Source: Sphingobacteriales bacterium
GTDB taxonomy: Bacteria > Bacteroidota > Bacteroidia > Chitinophagales > UBA2359
Assembly: GCA_016711295.1 (NCBI GenBank)
Contig: JADJTE010000002.1
Span: forward strand, 1-64,000
Length of the DNA stretch: 64,000 nt
Direction: 5' to 3'
Part shown: positions 1 through 10,548 of the stretch, piece by piece
Position numbering within the stretch: position 1 is the first letter of the stretch
How the letters are laid out: every line of letters begins with the position of its first letter
Made by a program: the position numbers and the translations under genes
Notes under the pieces: generated by a model
The model's database searches: none
Seen by the model: the letters and a program-made list of their open reading frames with translations, nothing else
Told to the model about the DNA's origin: nothing

Positions 1-792
1 TGGTCAGCACTTATCCTTATCATGCGCCGCATGTCATTAGCCAGCGATACAAATCCCGATTTGGGAGCTTATCAGCGCAGCAAATACCTCACCGCCCTAT
101 TTATATTGTTCTTTGCCGTTACCTCGTCCACCTCGTCGTGGGACGTGCTGATGTCGGTACAGCCGCATTGGTACAGTACTTTGTTCGGTTGGTACAATTT
201 TATTAGTGCCTTTGTGACGGTTATGGCTATAACGATGCTGTTTTTTATCTATCTGCGCAACAAGGGCTACCTTCCCCACGCCAACGATTCGCACATGCAC
301 GACATCGGCACATTTATGTTCGGTTTCAGTATCGCTTGGGCTTATTTGTTCTATTCGCAATTTATGTTGATATGGTATAGCAATATGCCCGAAGAAACAA
401 TATATTTCAAAGAGCGCATTGACCATTACCCCGCTACGATGTACTTTTTATTTATGATAAACTTCGTAGCACCATTCTTTATCTTGCTCACGCGCGGCGC
501 AAAGCGAAGTAATGCGGTGGTTATTGCATTAGCCTGCCTTATTATTATAGGACACTGGCTCGACTACTACCAAGAGGTAGTGCCCGGTGCCTTGGCAAAT
601 ATGGCACACGGCGCACATGGCGAGCATGCCAAACCCCACTATGCCAACGGCGGAATTGGCATTATAGATATAGGATTATTCTTGACCTATGCGGGTATAT
701 TTACTTACGTAGTGTTCAATGCCCTATCAAAAGCACCCCTGTTGCCCGTCGGACACCCATTCGCGAAAGAAACTTTGTACCACAATATTTAA
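1..792 (+). CDS. actF: Alternative complex III subunit ActF (quinol:cytochrome c oxidoreductase), 5' end missing
   Basis: Frame is open from base 1, so the gene begins before the window; an internal ATG lies at 22. The product is an integral membrane protein with at least six hydrophobic helices (roughly residues 25-40, 50-75, 95-120, 135-155, 165-180 and 215-235 counted from that ATG). ActF is a NrfD/PsrC-like membrane subunit of alternative complex III, which oxidises menaquinol and passes electrons towards cytochrome c or directly to a cytochrome oxidase. A His-rich loop (GAHGEHAKPHYANGG) precedes the last helix. The cytochrome oxidase genes that follow at 857 and 2390 fit the usual Bacteroidota order act genes, then cox genes. 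Family assignment comes from overall resemblance and context. Confidence 0.85.
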   Translation, partial: WSALILIMRRMSLASDTNPDLGAYQRSKYLTALFILFFAVTSSTSSWDVLMSVQPHWYSTLFGWYNFISAFVTVMAITMLFFIYLRNKGYLPHANDSHMHDIGTFMFGFSIAWAYLFYSQFMLIWYSNMPEETIYFKERIDHYPATMYFLFMINFVAPFFILLTRGAKRSNAVVIALACLIIIGHWLDYYQEVVPGALANMAHGAHGEHAKPHYANGGIGIIDIGLFLTYAGIFTYVVFNALSKAPLLPVGHPFAKETLYHNI

Positions 793-856
793 GAACGTCC
801 AATACCTATTTTCTCCACTCAGCTACTATCGAACTAATAGTATTCTATTATAAAAT

Positions 857-1956
857 ATGCTAACTACCATATTCGGTTTAATCGCTATCGCACTAATATT
901 AGTGGCGATATTCCAAATTGCTAAGGCAAACGACTTGGCAGTAGCCTTAAAAGGCGAAGCCGCAGCTATGCGTGCTAATAATAAATTTCATGCCGTACTT
1001 TGGCTCGTATTTTTAGTGGGCTTCTTAGTAGCTTGTTATTGGTCTACGCTACACTATCAGCACCTATTTTTGCCACCTGCCTCCTCAATACACGGCAAAT
1101 GGATTGAAAATATGTTTTTTTGGACCATGGTGGCTACCGTACCCGTATTTGTGCTTACCCATATCGTATTATGCTGGTTCGCCTTTAAATACAAGGACGA
1201 TGGCACAAATCGCGCCTATTATTTTCCGGGTAGCAATAAATTGGAAATCCTTTGGACGGCTATTCCTGCCGTTGTAATGGTATTTTTGGTCGTAGAGGGT
1301 ATGCGCAATTGGTATAAAATTACAGGACCCGCGCCCAAAGAAGCGATGGTCGTCGAAATAACGGGCAAACAATTTGCTTGGACGATGCGCTATTCGGGCA
1401 AAGACAACCAATTGGGAACTAAGTCGGTAAAACTTATCGGCGATGGCAACGAATTGGGGCAAAACTGGAAAGATACTAAAAACGCCGACGATTTTATCGC
1501 CAACGATATACACCTGCCCGTAGGTAAGCCCGTATTGTTCAAAATAAACTCGATTGATGTATTGCACAGTTTCTATTTGCCGCATTTTAAAGTGAAAATG
1601 GACGCAGTGCCCGGTATCCCCACCCAATTTTGGTTTACTCCTACCCAAACGACCGAAGACCTACGCCAACAAACGGGCAATCCGAATTTGAATTTGAGTT
1701 AGCCTGTGCTGAACTGTGCGGCTCTGCGCATTATAATATGCGCAAAGTGGTTATTGTCGAAACTGAAGAAGCCTTTAATAAATGGGTTGCCGAGCAAAAA
1801 CCAACCCTCGAAGGCGTGAAAGAGCAAAATAATGGTAGGATACCCGCACAACAACCTATACCAGGACCCACCAAAAACCCATATGAGCATGACGCGCCCG
1901 CCAAAGAGGGCGACAAAGAACACGGACAAGAAGCCAAACCTGCTACGGGGCATTAG
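857..1956 (+). CDS. coxB: Cytochrome c oxidase subunit II (frameshifted)
   Basis: Subunit II of an aa3/caa3 oxidase; it carries the CuA centre that takes electrons from cytochrome c or complex III. The N-terminal part (857-1702) has four hydrophobic segments, then a cupredoxin domain with the first CuA ligand in DVLHSF (His about residue 237). The remaining ligands, CAELCGSAHYNM, lie in another frame that runs on to the stop at 1956. The shift is near 1683: adding one C to the cc in aatccgaattt restores the expected TGNPxFEFELAC. The C-terminal tail (residues after about 320) is Pro/Lys/Glu-rich and has no haem-binding CxxCH, so this is the type without a fused cytochrome c. Probably a sequencing deletion, since the rest is intact. 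Confidence 0.88.
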
Positions 1957-2389
1957 TCCAACCACCATAACCGTAGGTATATTTGATTCAAAAACACGGT
2001 CTCAAATCCAGCTATCCTTATCATTAGAGAATATTGAGTAATATGGAAAAATTACACTCTAATGAATCGACTAATTTTTATTTTAACCTTAGCATGGCTG
2101 CTTGCCGCCAATGCTTAGGATCCCTCAGAGAGGGGGAATTTATACAAGATATAATTTGCTGATTATCAATAATTTACGATAAACTATAAAAAATATTTAA
2201 TGTATTTTTTTTAAAGTGACGTAAGCGTATTACATCGGTAACATCTAATAGACACAAGCCTGAGAATGCCGTAGGCATGAAACTGCTGTAAGGCTAAGTG
2301 TATAAAACTTAAAAATCAAACCAATAGGTACACAATCGCCCATTCATAAGACTATATTACCCCTAAAATATTAAAATTTTAACTGCATC
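1957..2389 (+). repeat. coxB-coxA spacer with copy 1 of interspersed repeat family A
   Basis: A 433-bp spacer without a gene. Bases 2117-2330 match, with scattered differences, the copy at 10740-10954 (shared landmarks: gagggggaatttatacaag, attacatcggtaaca, tctaatagacacaagcc, ccgtaggcatgaaact) and end in aaaacttaaaaatcaaacc. The first 45 bases after the coxB stop resemble the start of the IPT domain of the proteins at 5202 and 5852. The spacer should also hold the coxA promoter, but no clear TAnnTTTG box was found. Confidence 0.7.
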
Positions 2390-4260
2390 ATGGCAAGCGT
2401 AAATATAAAACAAGAACAAGATGTGCTACTTGATAGCTTAGAGCATCACCAAGCCCACGACGGGCATGGTCACGATGACCATGGACACCATGAGGAGTCG
2501 TTTATTTGGAAGTATATTTTTAGCCAAGACCACAAGATGATTGCCCGCCAATATATCATTACGGGTATCTTTTGGGCTACGGTAGGCGTATTTTTCTCGG
2601 TGCTATTCCGCTTACAGTTGGGCTGGCCTGGCGAGAGCTTTCCTATTTTAGAGCTATTTTTGGGTGGCTGGGCAGAAGGCGGCAGGATGAGTGCCGATGC
2701 TTATTATTGGTTGGTGACGATGCACGGTACTATTATGGTGTTTTTTTGTACTAACTGCTGGATTGAGCGGTACATTTAGCAACTTGTTAATACCGATGCA
2801 GATAGGCGCACGCGATATGGCGGCACCCTTTGTCAATATGCTGTCTTATTGGTTCTTTTTCATTGCGGGTGCGGTCATGTTGGCATCGTTGTTTTTGCAA
2901 AGCGGAGCAGCATCGGGTGGTTGGACGGCTTACCCGCCCCTCAACGCCCTGCCCCAAGCGAGTTTGGGCAGCCAATTAGGTATGTCCTTATGGTTAGTTA
3001 GTATGGCTTTATTCATCGCTTCCGCCTTGATGGGAGGTTTGAATTATATTGCTACTATTCTCAACTGCCGCACCAAAGGCATGACAATGAACCGTATGCC
3101 CCTTACGATGTGGGCGTTTTTCTTTACAGCGGTATTGGGCGTTTTATCGTTCCCCGCGCTGTTGGCGGGTGCTATCATGTTGTTGTTCGACCGCCACTTG
3201 GGCACTGCCTTTTTCTTGTCAGACATCTATATAGGTGGGCAGCCCCTACTAAATGTAGCGGGCGAATTGGTGCAAGGCGGTAGCCCCATCTTATTCCAAC
3301 ACTTATTTTGGTTCTTAGGACACCCCGAAGTATATATCATTATCTTGCCTGCAATGGGTATGGTATCCGAAATTTTGGCTGCCAATTCGCGCAAACCCAT
3401 TTTTTGGCTATACCGCTATGGTATTGTCTATCCTTACCATTACATCGCTTGCCTTTTTGGTATGGGCGCACCACATGTTTGTATCGGGTATGAATCCCTT
3501 TGTCGGCTCTATATTTGTATTGTTTACGCTACTTATTGCCGTACCCTCTGCCATTAAGGTATTTAACTGGATAGGCACTATTTGGCGCGGCAATATCAAC
3601 TATACACCTGCTACACTTTTTGCTGTCGGCTTTGTGTCGCTGTTTATTTCGGGAGGCTTGACGGGTATTTTCTTGGGCAACTCTGCCTTAGATATCCCAC
3701 TGCACGATACCTATTTTGTCGTAGCGCACTTCCATATCGTTATGGCTATGGCGGGCGGCTATGGTATGTTGGCAGGGCTTTATCACTGGTTTCCTAAAAT
3801 GTTTAATGGCCGCCAACTAAACAATACGATGGGGTATATCCACTTTTGGCTCACGTTTGTAGGTAGCTACCTCATCTTTTGGCCCATGCACTATTTGGGT
3901 ATGACAGGCGTGCCGCGCCGCTACCTAACCCTCGAAAACTTCACAACTTTTAATGGCTATGAAGACTTAAATAAATTTATATCTATTGTAGTAATATTGG
4001 TGTTTTGCGTGCAATTGCTGTTTGTTATCAACTTCTTCCATAGCATATTTCATGGCAGAAAAATAACAGTGCGCAACCCATTCGATTATAATAGCTTGGA
4101 ATGGACTACGCCTATCGAACCTGGACACGGCAACTGGCCCGGCGAAATTCCTACGGTCTATCGTTGGCCCTACGACTATGAAAAAGATGGATATGCCTTT
4201 ATTCCGCAACACATACCCGATTCTGCCTTAGTCGAGAAAGATACCACAGTAAGGAGCTAA
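2390..4260 (+). CDS. coxA: Cytochrome c oxidase subunit I (two frameshifts)
   Basis: Catalytic haem-copper subunit that reduces oxygen and pumps protons. Visible ligands: haem a His112 in TMHGTIMVFF, the CuB/Tyr motif WFLGHPEVY, the CuB pair in VWAHHMFVSG, and the haem motif VVAHFHIVMA. About 620 residues with twelve expected helices, in three frames: 2390 to about 2750, 2763 to about 3420, and 3418 to 4260. The first shift is an extra T in a run of seven (2742-2749); reading VLTAGLSGTFSN across it restores the family sequence. The second lies near 3415 before YTAMVLSI. The cytosolic N-terminus has an unusual His cluster (8 His in residues 19-34). Part of the act-cox cluster, although subunits III and IV lie 7 kb downstream. 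Confidence 0.92.
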
Positions 4261-4341
4261 GTCCAGTGGAGTTAGGTGTATATGTTCGCTTGCCAGAGCT
4301 ACCTTTTGGGTTATTTGCTCGATTTTAAATGTGTTTTTGGG

Positions 4342-4467
4342 ATAATTATTTATTTGGCTTGAAATAGGGGTAGGGTATAGGGTTTTGGGTAATGAGCAAT
4401 ATTTATCTAATAATGCCTGACATCGCTGCATATTCGATTAGCTCCCCCGACAAGGCTAAATAGTGTT
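4342..4467. repeat. Degenerate copy of the TIR element (family B)
   Basis: The core agggtatagggttttgggt, aatgcctgacatcgctgcat, attcgattagctccccc and caaggctaaatag matches the family best seen at 30091-30203, in the reverse orientation. The left terminal repeat is eroded (ataattatttat instead of gtaactatttag) and the right one reads ctaaatagtgtt. No target duplication can be seen. A further short piece, aaaccctaaataattac, lies near 4609-4625. Confidence 0.65.
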
Positions 4468-4637
4468 CTAACAGAAAAGTTTTTAAAACTATTTTAAAAA
4501 TGTAAGTAACTGAATATCAAATAATTATATTAAAAATTAGTACCTTAATTTTTTTGTCAGAACAATAGTTACAAACAGGGTTAAGATGATCCCTCCATAT
4601 CTTGTACCCCAAACCCTAAATAATTACCCAAAAACAA

Positions 4638-4727
4638 TGCTAACGGAGACTTTACATTTTGGCTTCACCCCAGCGTGCGGGGCAATCAGCCAATTTTGAA
4701 AAACAAACTATGCTCCTTAAACGCATG
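4638..4727 (+). pseudogene. Tail relic of a TIMP/IPT-family paralogue
   Basis: Translates as NGDFTFWLHPSVRGNQ followed by PILKNKLCSLNA and a stop that overlaps the next ATG as ATGA. The first part is nearly identical in DNA to 6915-6955 inside the complete paralogue, and the second part to the end of the copy that stops at 5855. Only this about 90-base end survives, so a third copy once stood here or was brought in by recombination. Confidence 0.7.
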
Positions 4728-5855
4728 AAAAAGCTACTACTTACTTTAATTGCATTATGGATAAGTGCCCTAATGCTGAACCCAAATACAGCCCAAGCCC
4801 AACAGGCTGCGCCAACAACTTGAAACCACTTTCCCCAATGCTGTAAAAGAAGCACCTATCGTTATTGAAGGACATGCTCAACATGCCCATATGATAATGT
4901 TTGGTGGAGAATACAACGATGACTACGAATCTACTAAAATAACAGTTTACAAAGTAATGAAAGGCAATATCAATGTCCAAGAAGTGGAGCTAATAGCTCC
5001 TAATATAAGCTTTAGTGGTGGATGTAGCGAGGGAGGAATAGGGAAATCTATAGGAGTTTTTATGCTGTACCCCAGCGATGTAAAAGTAAGCCCCCGCACC
5101 GAAATTGCCCCCGAATATAAATTTAAGTATAAAGTGGCCCGCGTATAGGCTGTAATGTTGTTAACTATAATGCTACTGACAATAAAGGCATAGAAAATTA
5201 TTTGGAAAGTCCCTATGGTATTTATAATGAAAAAGACATAGAAAAAAAAGTGTACAGAACGATAGAGCAAATTACGGCTAAAAAATACATAGAGATAGCC
5301 TCTTTGCCAAAAAAGGATTTTGGTGGCGGCTACATAGCCAATGCGAAATCAAAAAATGGCGAAAAACAAGCTATAAACATCGCAAGCATTAGCCCAACCA
5401 CCGTTAGAGCAGGTACGTTTGATACACTTACCATTACAGGTACTGGTTTTACGCCAGATTTAACAATTGGATTTCGCAATCCAGAAATTTACGAGGAGAA
5501 GTACATTCCTATTCCTGCAAACCATATTGTTTACCGCGACAGCACTATGTTTAGGGTTTTAGTGCCTTGTGTTGAGTTGACTAAAAATACTACTAACGAA
5601 TTTGATAAAATTATCATTGCAGGAACGGGCAAAGTGGCAATTATGAAAGGTGGAGATGTTAAGAGAAAATCCTCCCAAACCTTAACCATACTATCTGCTC
5701 AAAACACCTATGCCAAAACCGATACATCGGAAATGATATACCCCATTTTGTTGACCAAAAACAATGTAGGCGGCAGTTTTATGTTTTGGTTACACCCCAG
5801 CTTGCGGGGCAATCAGCCAATTTTGAAAAACAAACTATACTCCTTAAACGCATGA
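4725..5855 (+). pseudogene. Secreted TIMP-like plus IPT/TIG protein, short paralogue with frameshifts
   Basis: Starts with the same signal peptide as the next gene (MKKLLLTLIALWISALMLNP). The mature part begins with a TIMP/NTR-like domain (expected CGCAN after the signal, EGHAQ, VYKVMKGNINVQEVEL), followed by an IPT/TIG domain (ISPTTVRAGTFDTLTITGTG) and the linker FMFWLHPSLRGNQ. It then stops, exactly where the longer paralogue at 5852 continues into a zinc-protease domain. Indels are visible at about 4808, 4835 and 5145, each restorable by comparison with the paralogue. The stop TGA at 5853 overlaps the next start as ATGA. It could be a real short gene with sequencing errors, or a copy truncated by unequal recombination; the identical tail on the relic at 4638 favours the second reading. 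Confidence 0.65.
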
Positions 5856-8804
5856 AAAAGCTACTACTTACTTTAATTGCATTATGGATAAGTGCCCTAA
5901 TGCTGAACCCAAATACAGCTCAAACACAATGTGGCTGCGCCTACCAATTTGAAACCACTTTCCCCGAAGCCGTCAAAGCAGCACCAGTGGTGATTGAAGG
6001 AGAAGTTATAAGCGATGTTCATTTTTTTGGAGGAGTTGATAATTATGATTACATTACTTTAAAAATAAAGGTATTTAAAGTATTAAAGGGAGACATAACT
6101 GCGCAAGAACTAGAGATAATCCAACCTAATGTTAAAATGAGCGATCGTTGTGGCTATGATAGTCCTGGTTTAAGTGTTTTCATTTTGTATCCAGTAACTA
6201 GGGATGACGGGATAAGTTCGCTTCATAAAATAACTTCAACACCCTTTACAGAAATACCTATGGGATTGAAATTTAGACCCAAACTACTTTATGGAGTAGG
6301 CTGTAATGTAGTAAATTACGATTCTGAGGTAATAGGTGCAGAGACTGTGTATAATCGTTTTGGGTTAAATAAACAAAGCGATATTAAAAAGAAAATTTAC
6401 AATACAATAAAAAAAGAAACAGGATATTCATATAATGAAATTGCTAAATTTTCAAAAAAAAACTTTTTAGACACCATCAACGAAAGTGTTTTGCAAAAGG
6501 AGGCACAAACGATTAATATAACTGATATTATTCCTAATGTTATTACCGCGGGCACATTTGATACTTTAACAATTAAAGGTAATGGCTTTACAAGCGATTG
6601 GTTGGTGGCATTTCGTGAGGCTGATAGTTATACAGAAACATACATGTTGATACCGGACAATCATTATATCATTCGCCCAAACAGCACTAATGATAGTATG
6701 TACAAGGTCATCGTTCCTTCTGTTGATTTGGATAAGAGGGTTGAAGTAACTAATAACATAATTGTTGCAGCTACTGGCAAAGTCGCCCTTAAAAAGGGCA
6801 ACACAATAAAAAAATCCTCCCAGACCCTAACCATACCCTACGCGGAGAGTACCTATGCCCGTAGCGATACATCAAGCATAATTTACCCGGTTCGTTTGGC
6901 GCGGAATACACCCAACGGAGACTTTACATTTTGGCTTCACCCCAGCGTGCGGGGCAACAATCCTGTGCGCAATTTAGTACAAGATGCTGTGGAACAATGG
7001 CGTTGCGCCAGTAGGGTCAATTTTACATTAGCTTGCGACAGCACCACCAGCGTGCCGCTCGTTGTAGATGACCATATTAGCACCGTTTCTATGGTGGACA
7101 GTTCGATGCCATTTTCTGGGCTTTTGGGCAACAGAAAAGCGGGAACCATAAATAGGATTAGGGTTTGCAATAGTGCGGAGCAAGCCATTGTAACAGAAAG
7201 CGATGTTATTTTCAGAAATTTTCCTGTGGAGCCGTTGCCCGGTGGCGGTACACAAACGTTAGATTGGTACTACAATGGCTATACGCCGGGAGCTATTCAT
7301 TCGGGACACTACGATTTTTACAGCATGGCACTGCACGAATTTGGACATGCGCACTTGTTAGAGCATGTAACCAACACCAATGCCTTGATGAATACCTTTT
7401 CTTGGCACGGTCTGACTGGTGTTATTCACGAGTTTGACACAGCTACAGTTATAGCACCTGCACTCCATATTGCTACTCTTAGCAATGACAACTCGACAAA
7501 TACTTGCCTCAATGCCATGCAATTTATACCTCCTGCCGCCGCTTGTACCTTACCCGACTGTGCCTTTATTGATTGTGGCGACCCAGGCTATCCCTTACAA
7601 GTTCATTTTTCGCTCATGCCCGAAGCCTGTTTGTCGAACCCTGATTTTGACGATGTATCCGATGCTTGGCAACAAATGGTCGGTACCAACGTCAGCATTT
7701 GGGCGCAAGACCAATCAATAGGCAACATCATAGAGCGAACTTGGACATTTAGCTCCGATGTAGGCACTGTATCGCACCTCCCTGCGACATTGACGCGGAC
7801 ATAGATACCTGCCTCAATTTGTTTTGGACACTTCCTGGACAAAAACAAGTTAGCCTAACCGTAACAGATGCCAACAACTGCCAAATTATACACGAACAGA
7901 ATATACAAGTCATAGACCCCAACTGCGCTTTGCCGCCGGGCATTATCCAAATCGAACCCGCACAATTGACCTGCGACATTGCCCAAAGCGTTGCCCTATA
8001 GCCAACAAAACGGACAAATCTTTGTAACCCTCCTCCCAGCCCTGCTGGGACTGCTACGTTTTTTATGCCGAATATAGTGCCACCGACCCCAACGTGAGCA
8101 TTCCCGAAGATTATTATGCCAATTCGGCGTTCGAGTTACTGCCTGACGGACGGCGACGCTTAGGCTGCCTGCCTAATGGCTATTACAAAATCAGAATGAC
8201 CGACGAAGTAAGCACGTGCTTCAATACAACTACTGAGCATGTGCCTTTTGAAGCCGATAATCTGCCTTTGGTATTTGTCAGCCAGCATACGGCAAACCTC
8301 GCCTACGGCGGTACTTTGAATGGGCTTTGCGGCGGCACGATACAAATAGATGAGATAAACGGCGAAGCATTTGATAGTGATGATTATGTATTTACTTGGT
8401 CAGATTGTATTGATTGCGATGTGCCAGCACGGCAGCATTTGTGTATTGGTACTTATACTGTTACTGCTACCAACCGCTACACGGGTTGTTCGGGTCAGCA
8501 AACAATTACGCTTCAATTGCAATGCGGCGAAGGCACGGGCGAAGTGGTAGGCGTGGTAGATGTGTATCCGACCATTTATGACAACACCGCCAACCTACGC
8601 CTATCGCTCAATTACGATACGGAAGTGACGATAGACGTTTATGACCTTTACGGTTCGCCCATCAAACGGCTAATTGACCGCGAAGCCAAACAAGCGGGCG
8701 AATATTATTTGCAAGACAATACGACTAATGCACCCAACGGCGTGTATATTTACGTAGTAAAAGCCTGTAACCAAACCAAAGCGGATATAGGGATAAAGGA
8801 GTAA
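5852..8804 (+). CDS. Secreted metzincin-like metalloprotease with TIMP-like, IPT/TIG and T9SS sorting domains (frameshifted)
   Basis: Signal peptide residues 1-24; TIMP/NTR-like domain beginning CGCAYQFETTFPEAV (about 25-150); IPT/TIG domain (about 225-345); then a zinc-protease domain with HEFGHAHLLEH, a HExxHxxxxxH site, and a Met-turn-like ALMNTF. A PKD/Ig-like stretch follows (GQKQVSLTVTDANNC), then Cys-rich segments and a C-terminal T9SS type A domain (VDVYPTIYDNTANLRLS to the end). Three shifts, near 7784, 8000 and 8034, separate frames that together read through (CDIDADIDTCLNLFW; PCWDCYVFYAEYS). Start 5852 is chosen over an upstream ATG because it begins the signal peptide. Likely a T9SS-exported, surface-bound or secreted protease. 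The substrate is unknown. Confidence 0.75.
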
Positions 8805-8958
8805 AACTAAAATTTTTTAGCTAACGATTACCTATCCTGAAATAAACTTGGTATCAGTGCCAAAACAGGACACGCCTTGTTCTTAAAAGATGCCCCAAGC
8901 CAGAATGACCATTAAACCCCCAAACCCGAAATAGCTACTAATTTTTTATCCATACACT

Positions 8959-9645
8959 ATGAAATACTCCGTAGCCGAATTTGTTCGGCAAACATCACAA
9001 CGCAACGAAGAAAATAATTTTTTTGACCTCGAAAGCTCGCAAACCTTAGAGGTGAACCTCAACGGCAGCGTTTGGGCAAAGTTGGGCGCGATGATAGCCT
9101 ACAAAGGCAATATTAGTTTCAAGCGGCAGGGTTTGTCCGAGCAGGGTTTGAGCATGGTATTCAAAAAAATGCTGAGCGGCGAGGGTATGACCTTGATGAA
9201 AGCCGAAGGTACGGGCAAATTGTATTTGGCTGACAATGGCAAAAAAGTGCGCATACTGCACCTCAATAACGAAACGATTTTTGTAAACGGCAACGACGTG
9301 TTGGCTATCGAAAACACCTTGCAATATGATATTAAGATGATGAAAAGCGTAGCAGGCATGTTGGGCGGAGGTTTGTTCAATGTAAAAATATCAGGCACAG
9401 GCATGGTAGCCATGACTACACACGGCGACCCCATAACCCTGCTTGTAAGCCCCGACCAACCTTTGAATACCGATGCCAATGCCACCGTAGCGTGGAGCGG
9501 AGGTTTAGATGTCGTTGTAAAAACCGATGTGTCGTTCAGCGATTTTATTGGGCGCGGAAGTGGCGAAAGCATTCAATTGGCATTTTCGGGAGATGGTTGG
9601 GTCGTTTTGCAACCCTACGAAGAAGTTTACGGAGAGAAAAAATAA
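8959..9645 (+). CDS. AIM24 family protein
   Basis: 228 residues without signal peptide or membrane helix, built of repeated beta-strand segments with many glycines (GSVWAKLGAMIAYKGNISF, GGGLFNVKISGTGMVAM, VAWSGGLDVVVKTDVSF). This is the pattern of the AIM24/TIGR00266 family, named from a yeast mitochondrial protein needed for inner-membrane organisation; the bacterial function is not settled. It ends three bases before ctaB and is probably co-transcribed with it, a possible link with respiratory-chain assembly (inference). Confidence 0.8.
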   Translation: MKYSVAEFVRQTSQRNEENNFFDLESSQTLEVNLNGSVWAKLGAMIAYKGNISFKRQGLSEQGLSMVFKKMLSGEGMTLMKAEGTGKLYLADNGKKVRILHLNNETIFVNGNDVLAIENTLQYDIKMMKSVAGMLGGGLFNVKISGTGMVAMTTHGDPITLLVSPDQPLNTDANATVAWSGGLDVVVKTDVSFSDFIGRGSGESIQLAFSGDGWVVLQPYEEVYGEKK

Positions 9646-9648
9646 TTT

Positions 9649-10548
9649 ATGCCTACTATAATACCTACTATTGACCATAACACATGGCTACGAGCGAAAT
9701 TTGATGACTACTGCTTGTTAGTAAAACACAAGCTAAACATCACGGTCGTGTTTTCGTCGCTCATCGGCTACTTGATGGCTATTGGCACAGCGGCAAATAT
9801 ATATCATGTCGTGTGCCTGAGTTTGTTTGGGTTTATGGTTACGGGCGCAGCAAATGCCCTGAACCAGATTTTTGAGAAAGATTATGACCGACAAATGAAG
9901 CGAACCGCTAACCGCCCCTTAGCCGCAGGACGTATGGGCAATACGGAAGCCTTATTAGTAGCGGGCATCATGGGAATAGGAGGCATCAGCGGTTTGTGGT
10001 ATGTGTTCAACGATTTAGCCGCATTGACAGGGGCTTTGTCGCTTTTGTCCTATGCTTTTATCTATACGCCACTCAAACGCATTAGCCCTATTGCGGTGTT
10101 GGTGGGCGCATTTCCAGGGGCTTTGCCGCCTGCTATCGGTTGGGTAGCCGCTACTGCCTCTTTTGGCTACGAAGCATGGGTATTGTTCAGCATACAATTT
10201 TTGTGGCAATTCCCACATTTTTGGGCTATTGGGTGGTTAGGTGCAGAAGAATATGAAAAAGCGGGTTTTAAGTTATATCCCAGCACCAGAGACAGAAACC
10301 AACACACCGCCCTACAAGCCATTTTATATATAGTAGCATTGACAACTACTACCTTATTGCCGGTCTTTGCCGGTTGGTGGAGCTACTATTTTGGCGCAAT
10401 TGCCCTTGTTCTGGGCGGCATATTTGCCTATTATGGCATACGGCTGTTTCGACAATGCAATAATCAAGCCGCCTTGCAATTGATGTTTGCCTCTATCGGC
10501 TATTTAGTCGTCCTGCAAATAGCAATGGTCTTGGACAGAATATTGTGA
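9649..10548 (+). CDS. ctaB: Protoheme IX farnesyltransferase (haem O synthase)
   Basis: Adds a farnesyl group to protohaem to make haem O, the precursor of haem A for the cytochrome oxidase encoded around it. The 299-residue protein has about eight to nine helices and the UbiA-family motif NQIFEKDYDRQMKRTANRPL, containing the DxxxD-type prenyl diphosphate site and the KRTxxRPL signature. The second polar site is represented by the YEKAGFKLYPSTRDRN loop. Starts three bases after the AIM24 gene. Confidence 0.93.
   Translation: MPTIIPTIDHNTWLRAKFDDYCLLVKHKLNITVVFSSLIGYLMAIGTAANIYHVVCLSLFGFMVTGAANALNQIFEKDYDRQMKRTANRPLAAGRMGNTEALLVAGIMGIGGISGLWYVFNDLAALTGALSLLSYAFIYTPLKRISPIAVLVGAFPGALPPAIGWVAATASFGYEAWVLFSIQFLWQFPHFWAIGWLGAEEYEKAGFKLYPSTRDRNQHTALQAILYIVALTTTTLLPVFAGWWSYYFGAIALVLGGIFAYYGIRLFRQCNNQAALQLMFASIGYLVVLQIAMVLDRIL

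Noticed and set aside
1169..1648. Minus-strand open frame of 159 codons
   Set aside because: Shadow of coxB, whose CuA motifs are clear on the plus strand.
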